Source: Pedobacter sp. Leaf41
Lineage (GTDB): Bacteria; Bacteroidota; Bacteroidia; Sphingobacteriales; Sphingobacteriaceae
Assembly (NCBI RefSeq): GCF_001422545.1
Contig: NZ_LMLE01000011.1
Location: forward strand, 242,854 to 306,853
DNA: 64,000 nucleotides
Direction: 5' to 3'
The notes beneath the pieces are model-generated. The model was given only the letters and a program-made list of their open reading frames with translations, did no database searches and had not been told where the DNA came from. Shown here one piece after another: positions 18,007 to 26,741 of this stretch; the first letter of the stretch is position 1, and the number at the start of each line of letters is the position of its first letter. A program made the position numbers and the translations under genes.

Positions 18007-18591
18007 TTAGGTTGCCCAAGATTTTTGTCCAGGTTTTAATGGTGCACTTCCGTCATACCTTCCGGGAACAAGGATGTATTCACGAGCTTGTGTACAACCA
18101 ATTTCTGACGCGTAATAGCCTAGTAAAGTCAGGTCTCTCGCTGTGATAAAAAAGTAAGCCAGATCTTCGTTTTCGGGTGCTTTGGTTTCTTTTTGAGCGA
18201 TAGACATGAGTCTTAAATCCACCATTAGTTTGGTGCGTTCTGCAACACTTAAGCTCATGTAATTTTTCCCAAAATCTTTCATTGCTTTTTGCTGAAGTTG
18301 CTCAAAGCCTTTTGCAAATGATGTTTGCATTTTAGCTGGATAACAATCTTTCATCATCATCGGAATAAATTTGCCTAAACCAGCAGCCTTGGCACCCGGA
18401 GATGACTTAGTGGTGGGCACGATAATATTCGCAAATTCAGCAAAGATTTTTTCATCCTGAACAGAGAATGATACAAAGTTTTTTTCGTTTTCAGGGAGCG
18501 TAAAACTTTCGAATAGAACGCCCATTGTGCTTGCAGATATTGCTCCTCCAAGTAAAAATGCGACGTTTTTGAGTGCTTCTCTTCTGTGCAT
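18007..18591 (-). CDS. Gluconate 2-dehydrogenase subunit 3-like protein, Tat signal
   Basis: The 194-residue protein begins MHRREALKNVAFLLGG, a Tat-type signal, and has the subunit-3 pattern (FAEFANIIVPTTKSSPGAKAAG at about 50-71, then KAFEQL and ARDLTLLGYYASEIG). In related complexes this small subunit chaperones and carries the FAD subunit across the membrane by Tat. It starts the block 18591-16279, 27 bp before the GMC gene. Confidence 0.88.
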   Translation of the reverse strand: MHRREALKNVAFLLGGAISASTMGVLFESFTLPENEKNFVSFSVQDEKIFAEFANIIVPTTKSSPGAKAAGLGKFIPMMMKDCYPAKMQTSFAKGFEQLQQKAMKDFGKNYMSLSVAERTKLMVDLRLMSIAQKETKAPENEDLAYFFITARDLTLLGYYASEIGCTQAREYILVPGRYDGSAPLKPGQKSWAT

Positions 18592-18846
18592 CGTTGTATA
18601 TTTTTTATATTGGTTCTTTATGCGTTGAATGAGTAATATTAGAAAAAATATGGCGTAAAAATCAAATCTGACTGTCTAATTTAACAATCTGCAATGCGAT
18701 TGTTACTACATAGAATTGTTCTAAATAAGATGATTATGACCGTCTCACTAACGTTTATTTGGTGTTTTTCTTTGTTCTATGCTTCGTGTGAATTATACAA
18801 TATCTATATATAAAAGCAATATTCACTTGTAAAAAGAATGCCTAAG

Positions 18847-19752
18847 CTAAATCAAGTTGCTTTTAACATAGTTGTAACTTTCGGTTATACTTTGGTAAAC
18901 GTCTTTTTTAATCAAATCTTGTTCGGTAAAAATATAATCTAAACCTGCCAATTTCGACTCCGCAAAAATACTTTTGAAATCAATTCTTCCTGAACCTACC
19001 TCGGCGAAAACACTTTTATCTTGTTTATCCATATCCTTAACATGAAACATTTTATAACGCCCAGGATTTTTCTTAAATAAATCTACAGGATTTAAGCCAG
19101 CATTTACAGCCCAGAAAATATCAAGTTCAAAACTTACCAGGTTTGCATCGGTTTCATTTAACAAAATATCGTAGCCAGTGGCGCCATTTCCCTGATCTTT
19201 ATATTCAAAGTTATGGTTATGGTAAGCTAACTTTAAACCAGCCTTTTTACAAAGTTCGCCTGCTGTATTAAATTTAGTAGCCATTCGTTTGTAATCGTCT
19301 AAAGTTCCATTTGTTCGCACATCAGTTGGAAGGGCAGGAATAACAAAATATTTTTGTCCGACACTATTTGCCACTTCTATATGTGTTTTAAGTGTTTTAT
19401 CATCTCCACTTGATAAAAATTCGGATGTATTGTAATGCCCGCTAGGCGAAGTGATTTTATTATCTTTCAATAATCCATTAAAATCCTTGGCTGGTAAACC
19501 CCAAAACCCTTTTACCTCATATTTGCCGGGGTATCCGTAATAGGTTTCTACCTGATTATAACCAATTTTGGCCACCTGTTCTATCGTGGCTTTAACATCG
19601 GCCGTAAGTTGCTCTCTTACCGTAAACAGGCCTATGCCAATCTTCGAAATTTTAGCTGGTTGTGCGAATGCAGAAGTAATAATCGATGGACTTATAAATG
19701 CCGCGGCACCTGCTAAACCTGCCTTTTGTAGAAATGATCTTCTTGTTGTCAT
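18847..19752 (-). CDS. Tat-exported sugar phosphate isomerase/epimerase-like TIM-barrel protein (paralogue 3)
   Basis: The 301-residue protein has a textbook Tat signal (TTRRSFLQKAGLAGAAAF, cleavage near TSAFA). The barrel shares ITSPSGHYN, LAYHNHNFEY, FHVKDMDKQD and IFTEQD blocks with the two paralogues at 7.4-9.1 kb. The third copy lies between the TonB receptor and the dehydrogenase. It is preceded by a terminator, so it probably has its own promoter or relies on read-through. A periplasmic keto-sugar substrate is inferred. Confidence 0.83.
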   Translation of the reverse strand: MTTRRSFLQKAGLAGAAAFISPSIITSAFAQPAKISKIGIGLFTVREQLTADVKATIEQVAKIGYNQVETYYGYPGKYEVKGFWGLPAKDFNGLLKDNKITSPSGHYNTSEFLSSGDDKTLKTHIEVANSVGQKYFVIPALPTDVRTNGTLDDYKRMATKFNTAGELCKKAGLKLAYHNHNFEYKDQGNGATGYDILLNETDANLVSFELDIFWAVNAGLNPVDLFKKNPGRYKMFHVKDMDKQDKSVFAEVGSGRIDFKSIFAESKLAGLDYIFTEQDLIKKDVYQSITESYNYVKSNLI

Positions 19753-19767
19753 GATGTGTTAAATTAA

Positions 19768-19793
19768 AAAGCCGGAGCATAAACTCCGGCTTT
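19768..19793 (-). terminator. Terminator after the TonB receptor
   Basis: Perfect 10-bp stem (AAAGCCGGAG / CTCCGGCTTT) with a 6-nt loop, between the receptor stop and the start of the isomerase gene. Confidence 0.8.
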
Positions 19794-19798
19794 GAATG

Positions 19799-22729
19799 TT
19801 ACAATGAATAAGCCAATGATCCCCAGAAAGTACGTTGAAGTAAAGTTCGGCCAATCATCAATTGACCAGGCGTTACAGTAGAGAAATCTCTGAATTGATC
19901 TCCACGAACGTCACCTTCAGTCAACACTTTCGCATCTAACAAGTTGTCTGCCCAAAATCTTATCGCCACTTTTTTGCTGAAGTTATAACCGGCACCAGCT
20001 TTCATTACCACATATCCTGGTAACTTATAGCTTTCGCTAGGAGAGGTGAAGCGACTACCAACATAGTTTGCAGCCACGTATAAATTAAAGTTTTTAAAAT
20101 CGTAATTAGCTCCTAACTCAGTGTTTAAAACAGGAACCCTCTCCGTTCTATTGCCGGTAAAACTATACACTCGATTCCCGAATTCTGCTGCAACAGCGGC
20201 GTTTCCACTAGTGTTGGCTTCGTAATCGGTATATTTCGAATCTTGTAAAGTACCGGTAAATCTTAAACTTAAAGGTTTAAATATTTTATACGAAATTTCG
20301 TATTCTGCACTCCAGGTACGGGTAGAACCAAAAGCAACCAGGGCTTGTTGGCCAGCTGCAACCGTTGGTACATTAATGGTTAATGAAACATTTTTGATTG
20401 CTGAATAACTTCCAGAGGCAAAAATAGCCAGGTTGTTTTTAGCATATTTAAAACCCACTTCGCCTAAGTACACCGGACGTTTCTTAATGTTTGCACCATT
20501 ATAAGCCGATGCATTATAATCGCCAATATTTGGTGCATTGTACGCTTTGGTAGCACGAGCAAACATACTAGCTGTAGTGCTTATTTTGTAATTTGCACCT
20601 ACTGAAGCAGACCAGTTTGTTAACGTCTCATCGTAAGCGGTATAACCTAAAATATTAGGACTTGCCGCTGCCGCAATGTTCACTGTTCCGTTAGCATTCA
20701 ATGCGTAGTAAGGTCTGTCGCCCTTTACATTCTGGTTATCGATTCTTGCACCGATATCCAAACGCCATTGCTCAGAAATTTTGATTTCATCACCAGCATA
20801 CAACGATAAAGTTCTTGTGTCACCAATAAAGGTGTTTTTAGTTTGTATTGTACGCTCAAGGGCATTTGGCGATTGTAATATAATGCTTGGGTGTTCTTTG
20901 AATTCGGTAAAAGAACGGAAAGCAAAACGTAAATCATCTCTATTGTATTGATGAATACCTGCACCAATGTTTAAACTGTGGTTTTTAATGGTTTTCTTCA
21001 AATCCAGGTAATTTACAATTTGAACATCGCTATTAAGTTGGCCTTGGGCATTTGAGGTTACCACATAATCTCCTGAAACAAAAGGCGCCACTGCTCCACC
21101 TGGATAATAATAAGGAACAGCTGATGTTCTTGCGGTTATACCTGCAGGTGCGGTATAAGTACTGTTGGTGTGCGTATTTTGGTAGCGGAAGTTGTTCACA
21201 ATCTGCCATCCGCCATCTGTTAAATAATTAAATTGAAACCCTGCAGAACCCAGTTTGGTATGGATACCATCTTTTAAACTGAAGCTGTGAGCGCCGGTTG
21301 TAGGATCATTGTAACTCCAATCGGTTTGCAAAGGCACAATTGATTGCGTAGCCATGTTATAATCGCGGTAGGTGGTAGGCTTGCCTGTTCCATCGTATGG
21401 ATAATAGCTGGTTAATAAAAACTGAACCTTATCATTTAAGTACTTACCATATACACGAATAAAACCTTTGTTGTTTTTGAAATTAAAAGTCATGTTGCCT
21501 TTAATTTGTCCACCTTGGTTGGCTGGATTAAAACCTTGATCGACAACGCCATTATCTGTACGATAAAAACCACCAATGTTGTATTTAATCTGATCATTTA
21601 TTTTTCCACCAGTATTCCCATCAAAGCGGTATAAACCTTGAGAAAATCCTGTGGTAAATTTCACCTGGCCATATTGTTTGTCGGCACCAACGTAACTCAA
21701 ATTATTAACCACTGCACCTGGCGTATTTGCTTGTATAATGGAAGCATTACCACCTCTTACAGCTTCAATGTTTTGGATGGTTAAATCAGTTTTATAGTAT
21801 TGATCTACCGATGGATTGGTGTTGAATCCGGTGGGCAAAAGTGGTAAGCCATCTTCTTGGATACCTAAAAAGATGTATCCGCCTTGTTGTGGAAAACCAC
21901 GTACCCAAACATTACCTGGTCCATCGCCACCCGTGCTTTCTACCGTTAAACCGGGTATCGCTTTCAACAAATCGGTACTGTTTAATGGTGCTCTATTGGT
22001 AATGTCTTTATTGCTTACGGAAGTGATTGCTACCGAACTTTCGAGTTTTTTCTTTGGATTACCGCCTGTTACCATTACACTTTCCAGTTGAAGATTATCT
22101 TCTGATAAGCTAATGCTAATGTTTTCATCGGCATTGCCAGCCGAAAGACTTACTTCTTTAGAAATATAACCTACATAACGCACCACTAAGATGCGGCTAT
22201 CAACCGTAAGTCCTTTTAGTGCGAAATTTCCATTTTCATCGGTGGTGGTACCGATTGTTTTGCCTTTTACGGTTATAGAAACGCCAGGAATTGGATTGCC
22301 TTTGCTATCTAAAACCTTACCGGTAACTACACCATCGAAGGCTTTCAGCAACTCCAGATTGTTATTAGCAGGAATAGAATAGAGTAAAATTTGATCTTTA
22401 ACTATCCTATATCCCACGTCATAACGTTTTAGCGAATTCTCAAGAAAGTATTTAAGTTTTTGGTTTACTACATTGATAGAGATTTTTCTATCAGAATTTA
22501 TTAATTGCGGACTGTACACAAACTTTACGTTTGCTAACATTTCTGTTTTGGAGATAATGGTCTTAATATCAGTTTGATCGGCTTTGATCGAAATTGGTTT
22601 ATTTAAAAATTCCTGAGCGTCGACATTTTTGGCAAATGCAGCACAAGTGAAAATAGTTATTGCAAGTATTTGGTAAATCGAAACTCTCATTGCATATATC
22701 GCCAGCGAAATAAGTTGATTTTTTTTCAT
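19799..22729 (-). CDS. TonB-dependent receptor with N-terminal STN signalling domain
   Basis: The 976-residue outer-membrane protein has a signal peptide (cleavage near VDAQ, residue 39). An STN domain spans about 45-115, a carboxypeptidase-regulatory-like domain about 132-212 (GKVLDSKGNPIPGVSI), then a plug and a 22-strand barrel ending in an aromatic-rich strand. STN domains signal to FecR-type anti-sigma factors, and the FecR and ECF genes lie directly upstream. No SusD follows, so this is a FecA/FpvA-like transducer, perhaps for a siderophore or small glycoside rather than a glycan. Confidence 0.9.
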   Translation of the reverse strand: MKKNQLISLAIYAMRVSIYQILAITIFTCAAFAKNVDAQEFLNKPISIKADQTDIKTIISKTEMLANVKFVYSPQLINSDRKISINVVNQKLKYFLENSLKRYDVGYRIVKDQILLYSIPANNNLELLKAFDGVVTGKVLDSKGNPIPGVSITVKGKTIGTTTDENGNFALKGLTVDSRILVVRYVGYISKEVSLSAGNADENISISLSEDNLQLESVMVTGGNPKKKLESSVAITSVSNKDITNRAPLNSTDLLKAIPGLTVESTGGDGPGNVWVRGFPQQGGYIFLGIQEDGLPLLPTGFNTNPSVDQYYKTDLTIQNIEAVRGGNASIIQANTPGAVVNNLSYVGADKQYGQVKFTTGFSQGLYRFDGNTGGKINDQIKYNIGGFYRTDNGVVDQGFNPANQGGQIKGNMTFNFKNNKGFIRVYGKYLNDKVQFLLTSYYPYDGTGKPTTYRDYNMATQSIVPLQTDWSYNDPTTGAHSFSLKDGIHTKLGSAGFQFNYLTDGGWQIVNNFRYQNTHTNSTYTAPAGITARTSAVPYYYPGGAVAPFVSGDYVVTSNAQGQLNSDVQIVNYLDLKKTIKNHSLNIGAGIHQYNRDDLRFAFRSFTEFKEHPSIILQSPNALERTIQTKNTFIGDTRTLSLYAGDEIKISEQWRLDIGARIDNQNVKGDRPYYALNANGTVNIAAAASPNILGYTAYDETLTNWSASVGANYKISTTASMFARATKAYNAPNIGDYNASAYNGANIKKRPVYLGEVGFKYAKNNLAIFASGSYSAIKNVSLTINVPTVAAGQQALVAFGSTRTWSAEYEISYKIFKPLSLRFTGTLQDSKYTDYEANTSGNAAVAAEFGNRVYSFTGNRTERVPVLNTELGANYDFKNFNLYVAANYVGSRFTSPSESYKLPGYVVMKAGAGYNFSKKVAIRFWADNLLDAKVLTEGDVRGDQFRDFSTVTPGQLMIGRTLLQRTFWGSLAYSL

Positions 22730-22808
22730 AAATTTGGTTATTGTTCATTAAATGATTGGATTTATTGGACATAGAAATACCATGAATACATTCTAACGTA
22801 TTTAACTC

Positions 22809-22833
22809 GCCGGCAATGCCCCACATTGTCGGC
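22809..22833. terminator. Hairpin upstream of the TonB receptor
   Basis: Inverted repeat GCCGGCAATG / CATTGTCGGC with a 5-nt loop. The T-run follows on the plus strand only, so on the gene-bearing minus strand it is more likely an attenuator or UTR structure than a strong terminator. Confidence 0.45.
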
Positions 22834-22920
22834 TTTGTTTTTTAGAAATATTATGGATAGGTAGCGGCGGCTACTGACTGAAATAGGTTACTGCTTTCTT
22901 CATAATTTTATATAATTTGG

Positions 22921-23943
22921 TTAGTTTTTGTTCGAAACCACAATGCTGGTTCCTTGAATATAATACTTGCTTGAAATGGTTCCGCAGATTAAATCGAGCT
23001 GCTCATATAGGCCTTTTTTGCTTAAATCTCCGGTAAAAGTATAATTTGATATCTGCTCGTTATCAGCTTTTATTTCAATTCCGTAGGCTTCGGTAAGGGT
23101 TTTGAAGATTTGTTTTACACTTTCCTCTTTGAAATTATAACTAACACTTGTTGGTATATTATAAGCTTCTGCCAGTGGAATAGGCTTATTTACCAGCGTT
23201 TTGCTTAACTGATGATTGCTAAATACACCTTTTTGATTGGGCGTTAGCAAAATAGGTTGAGCTAATTTTTCTTTTGATAAACCAAGGAATGTGCTTTTCT
23301 CATTTTCTTGCACCTGTACTTTTCCGGTTCTAACTGCAACTTGCGCAGGCATTTTATCGGTTGATTCTTTTACCCAAAAGCTGGTTCCCAAAACACGAAC
23401 AACCAACTTTTGATTATAAACATAAAATGGGCGCTTCGCATTCTTACTTACTGAGAAGAAAGCTGTGCCTTTTAAGTAAATAGTTCTCTTATTGTCGGCA
23501 AAAACCTCTGGGTATAAGATGTTAGCATTAGGCTTAAGTGTTACTACACTTTCATCGCTAAGCTTTATGTCCATTAACCCATTTGTGTTGTTTGTTTTGC
23601 TGATCAGCGCTATATCGCCATTTTCATTGATAAAGGCCTGTTCAGTAGGGTTATAATTATAAAGATATAAGCCTCCAAGAAAAAAAGCGATCATGATTGA
23701 AGCGGCTATTGCAAATTTTGGCCATAATCTTTTAACTTTTAGTGTGTCAATTTGCTTTTCGCCGGAGTGGTTAATGTTGAGCCAGATTTTATCCTGCATT
23801 TCATCAAGCTCGCTCGAAGAAAGGTCGTTGTAATTTTTATTATTTAAATTATGATACCATTTGTCTACCCAAAGCTTTTCGGCATCGGTGCAGTTCCCGT
23901 TTTGATAACGGAGGAGTAAATCGTTGAATGATTTCTGGTTCAT
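22921..23943 (-). CDS. FecR family anti-sigma factor
   Basis: The 340-residue membrane protein has a cytoplasmic N-terminal helical domain (1-70), one membrane span (about 75-95), a periplasmic FecR domain (about 130-225, with the YLKGTAFFSVSKNAKRPFYV stretch) and a C-terminal DUF4974-type domain (about 270-338). It would hold the ECF factor inactive until the STN receptor binds its ligand. Gene order sigma-FecR-receptor is the standard Bacteroidota arrangement. Confidence 0.93.
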   Translation of the reverse strand: MNQKSFNDLLLRYQNGNCTDAEKLWVDKWYHNLNNKNYNDLSSSELDEMQDKIWLNINHSGEKQIDTLKVKRLWPKFAIAASIMIAFFLGGLYLYNYNPTEQAFINENGDIALISKTNNTNGLMDIKLSDESVVTLKPNANILYPEVFADNKRTIYLKGTAFFSVSKNAKRPFYVYNQKLVVRVLGTSFWVKESTDKMPAQVAVRTGKVQVQENEKSTFLGLSKEKLAQPILLTPNQKGVFSNHQLSKTLVNKPIPLAEAYNIPTSVSYNFKEESVKQIFKTLTEAYGIEIKADNEQISNYTFTGDLSKKGLYEQLDLICGTISSKYYIQGTSIVVSNKN

Positions 23944-24048
23944 AAGGAAATATTTGGCTCTATATTATACAAGTAACATAACAAGCCAGTATCCCTAACG
24001 CATCATCATAAAAAAATAAATAATAATCATAACTTGTTGATTATCAAA

Positions 24049-24609
24049 CTAAAAAAAGAGGTAAAAATTTTTAATATATTCTTTAATTCTTTTGATAGAG
24101 CGGGTAATATGATATTCCACCGCCTTTTCAGATATATTTAAGTCAGTGGAAATATCCTTTACGGATTGGTGCTGGTAACGACTTAAACGGAAGACTTCCT
24201 GAGTTTTTTCCGGCAATGAATTGATGCCTTCTTCTATAATTGATGATAAATCATGCAGATCTACGAGATTGGCTGTGTCTTGATGATTTTCATTATATGT
24301 TAAGGTTTGGTACTCCATGTATTTATTTTCCATCACCAAACTACGTACATGGTTAATTACACTTAGCTTTAAAGCACCAAAAAGATAAGCCTGGAGGTTA
24401 TTGATTTGTAGATCTTGTCGTTTTTCCCAAAGGGAGATAAAAATATTTTGCACCAACTCTTCCGCTACAACCTTATCACCAGTTTTTTTAAAGGCTGCAT
24501 ATAACAGTTCTTTACTAAAAGTGAAGTAAATCTTTTCATAAGCCTGCTTATCACCTAGCTTTAGGCGCACAAGTAAATCGATAGACTTTTCAGGCTCTTG
24601 GAGCGTCAT
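24049..24609 (-). CDS. ECF RNA polymerase sigma factor (Bacteroidota family)
   Basis: The 186-residue protein has sigma region 2 (about 15-85, with VAEELVQNIFISLWEKR) and region 4 (about 120-175, a helix-turn-helix in HQSVKDISTDLNISEKAVEYHI). There is no region 3. It should direct transcription of the TonB receptor and perhaps the sugar-oxidation genes downstream. The FecR gene begins 105 bp after it on the same strand. Confidence 0.93.
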   Translation of the reverse strand: MTLQEPEKSIDLLVRLKLGDKQAYEKIYFTFSKELLYAAFKKTGDKVVAEELVQNIFISLWEKRQDLQINNLQAYLFGALKLSVINHVRSLVMENKYMEYQTLTYNENHQDTANLVDLHDLSSIIEEGINSLPEKTQEVFRLSRYQHQSVKDISTDLNISEKAVEYHITRSIKRIKEYIKNFYLFF

Positions 24610-24774
24610 TAATTCGTTTTGGTTAGCTAGGAATGAAGTAAATGTAGGAAATTATTTCATTCTGAAATTCCATTTCTGATTAAATTTAGCAATAATCTTC
24701 CGTATTTATACCCTGTAATTTTTAAAGCATGCACCTAAGCGTAAATATTTTATATGCCTTTTGTCTCATTTTTT

Positions 24775-24782
24775 TACCTTTG
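24775..24782 (+). promoter_or_regulatory. -7 box for the SDR gene
   Basis: TACCTTTG is an exact match to TAnnTTTG and ends 18 bp before the start codon at 24801. A TTTG lies upstream at 24760-24763, closer than the usual -33 spacing. Confidence 0.5.
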
Positions 24783-24800
24783 CTCAATCTCTAAAAAATT

Positions 24801-25748
24801 ATGCAGGAAAATATTATTGTTTTAGGCTCTAATGGGCAAATTGGAACCGAATTGGTTACCATTTTAAGAAAAATTTATGGTGATGATCATGTAGTGGCTT
24901 GTGATATTCGACGACCAGATTACGACATCAAAAATTCTGCGCCCTTTGAGTTCGTAAACGTTTTGGATAAAGAGATGATTAATGGCATTTTCAAAAAGTA
25001 TAAGCCTACGCAGGTTTATCTTTTAGCTGCGCTATTATCAGCAACTGGTGAGCAAAATCCAAAGCTAGCCTGGGATTTGAATATGAATGGGCTTTTAAAT
25101 GTGTTAGATTTAGCTTTAGAATATAAGGTTGCAAAGGTTTACTGGCCAAGTTCAATAGCTGTTTTCGGACCAAATTCTCCCAAAGATAACACGAATCAAT
25201 ATTGTGTGATGGACCCGAACACGGTATATGGAATAAGTAAACTGGCAGGAGAACGCTGGTGCGAATATTATAACCAAAAATATGGTTTGGATGTGCGCAG
25301 TATCCGTTATCCTGGATTAATTAGCTGGAAAGCTGCTCCAGGTGGAGGAACAACAGATTATGCTATTCATATTTTTCATGATGCATTAAAGAAAGGAAGT
25401 TATCAAAGTTTTTTAAATGCTGGTACCGAATTGCCAATGATGTATATGGATGATGCAATCCGCGGGACGATAGAATTGATGGATGCTCCATCAGATCAGA
25501 TTACGGTTCGTAGCAGTTATAACTTTGGTGGGGTAAGTTTTACGCCAGAAATTTTGGCAGCAGAAATCAGAAAACATATTCCGGATTTTACCTTAACTTA
25601 CACATCCGAAACTGATCCAAGGCAGCAAATTGCAAATAGTTGGCCACGTTCAATTGATGATAGTAATGCAGCAAAAGATTGGGGATGGAAACCGGAGTTC
25701 GATTTATCGAAACTGACAACCGATATGTTAAATAATTTAAAAAAATAA
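24801..25748 (+). CDS. NAD-dependent epimerase/dehydratase, L-threonine 3-dehydrogenase-like SDR
   Basis: The 315-residue cytosolic extended SDR has the GSNGQIG NAD-binding loop, the SSIAVFGP strand, and the catalytic YGISK (Tyr-x3-Lys). PGLISWKAAPGGGTTDYA is the block characteristic of SDR-type threonine 3-dehydrogenases, which oxidise L-threonine to 2-amino-3-ketobutyrate. Length matches that group. It is divergent from the sigma gene and has its own -7 box. Confidence 0.87.
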   Translation: MQENIIVLGSNGQIGTELVTILRKIYGDDHVVACDIRRPDYDIKNSAPFEFVNVLDKEMINGIFKKYKPTQVYLLAALLSATGEQNPKLAWDLNMNGLLNVLDLALEYKVAKVYWPSSIAVFGPNSPKDNTNQYCVMDPNTVYGISKLAGERWCEYYNQKYGLDVRSIRYPGLISWKAAPGGGTTDYAIHIFHDALKKGSYQSFLNAGTELPMMYMDDAIRGTIELMDAPSDQITVRSSYNFGGVSFTPEILAAEIRKHIPDFTLTYTSETDPRQQIANSWPRSIDDSNAAKDWGWKPEFDLSKLTTDMLNNLKK

Positions 25749-25827
25749 GGTAGGTAGTTTAAGGTGGAAGGTTTCGGGTGTTTTAACCCCGTTCTTGATA
25801 CCTGATCCTAAATACTTAATACTAAAA

Positions 25828-26556
25828 ATGGGAAGAGCATTCGAATTTAGAAAAGAAAGAAAGTTTAAGCGTTGGGCCAAAATGGCGGTTCAGTTTACGC
25901 GTATTGGTAAAGATATCGTAATGGCGGTGAAAGAATCAGGGCCTCATCCTGAAACAAACTCTCGCCTGCGTACTGCAATGCAAAATGCAAAGGCGGTAAA
26001 CATGCCAAAGGATAGGGTGGAGGCGGCTATTAAGCGGGCATCCGATAAATCGATGGCCAATTACGAAGAAATTGTTTACGAAGGTTATGCACCTCATGGG
26101 GTAGCGGTATTAATTGAAACGGCTACAGATAATACCAACCGTACCGTAGCAAACGTTCGGAGTTATTTCAATAAAACCGACGGTTCTTTAGGTAAAACAG
26201 GTTCATTAGACTTCATTTTTAACCGGAAATCTATTTTCCGTTTTGCACCTGCAGAAGGTTTGGATTTGGAAGAATTAGAGTTTGAATTGATTGATGCGGG
26301 CTTGGAAGAATTATATGTAGAGGCCGACGAGGAAGGAAACGATATCGCCGTAGCACAAGGTGCTTTCGAAAATTTTGGTTCTTTACAAAAAGCTTTGGAA
26401 GAAAAAGGGATTGAACTGAAAAGCTCTAAACTAGAACGTATCGCATTATCGCACCACGAAGTTACAGAAGAGCAAGCTGCTGATGTAATGAAGTTGATTG
26501 ATAAATTAGAGGAAGATGATGATGTGCAGGCGGTTTATCATAATATGGCGGAGTAA
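25828..26556 (+). CDS. yebC: YebC/PmpR (TACO1) family protein
   Basis: The ATG at 25828 gives the conserved start MGRAFEFRKERKFKRWAKMA; an upstream ATG at 25795 adds 11 unconserved residues. The 242-residue product has the three-domain YebC layout, including KAVNMPKDRVEAAIKRA and YEGYAPHGVAVLIE. Members act as DNA-binding regulators and, in recent work, as ribosome-associated factors that relieve stalling on proline stretches. It is followed by a strong hairpin terminator. Confidence 0.95.
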   Translation: MGRAFEFRKERKFKRWAKMAVQFTRIGKDIVMAVKESGPHPETNSRLRTAMQNAKAVNMPKDRVEAAIKRASDKSMANYEEIVYEGYAPHGVAVLIETATDNTNRTVANVRSYFNKTDGSLGKTGSLDFIFNRKSIFRFAPAEGLDLEELEFELIDAGLEELYVEADEEGNDIAVAQGAFENFGSLQKALEEKGIELKSSKLERIALSHHEVTEEQAADVMKLIDKLEEDDDVQAVYHNMAE

Positions 26557-26571
26557 GGATTTTCAAAAATG

Positions 26572-26614
26572 AACACAAAAGGCTTGAGGATTTATTCTCC
26601 AAGCCTTTTGTGTT
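26572..26614. terminator. Long hairpin terminator after yebC
   Basis: Perfect 15-bp stem (AACACAAAAGGCTTG / CAAGCCTTTTGTGTT) with a 13-nt loop, 16 bp after the yebC stop. Short T-runs lie inside the stem and after it. Confidence 0.8.
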
Positions 26615-26644
26615 TTCTGATCCCCATAGTAACCTCAACCGTCT

Positions 26645-26735
26645 TTTCGAGCGAAGCCGAGAAATCCCTGAACAGAAAACAGATGGAAAAGATCTCTCCG
26701 CTACGTTGCACTCCGGTCGGGATGACGATGGATTA
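26645..26735. repeat. Intergenic repeat-like segment
   Basis: The spacer between yebC and the esterase gene is GC-richer and contains TTTCGAGCGAAGCCGAGAAA and GATCTCTCCGCTACG...GGTCGGGATGACGA. These have the look of Sphingobacteriaceae dispersed palindromic repeats that often carry GGGATGACGA ends. It cannot be confirmed from one window. Confidence 0.45.
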
Positions 26736-26741
26736 ATTTTC

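Noticed and set aside
24760-24782. Full -33/-7 promoter for the SDR gene
   Set aside because: The -7 box is exact but the TTTG is only 11 bp upstream, too close for the usual spacing, so only the -7 box is reported.
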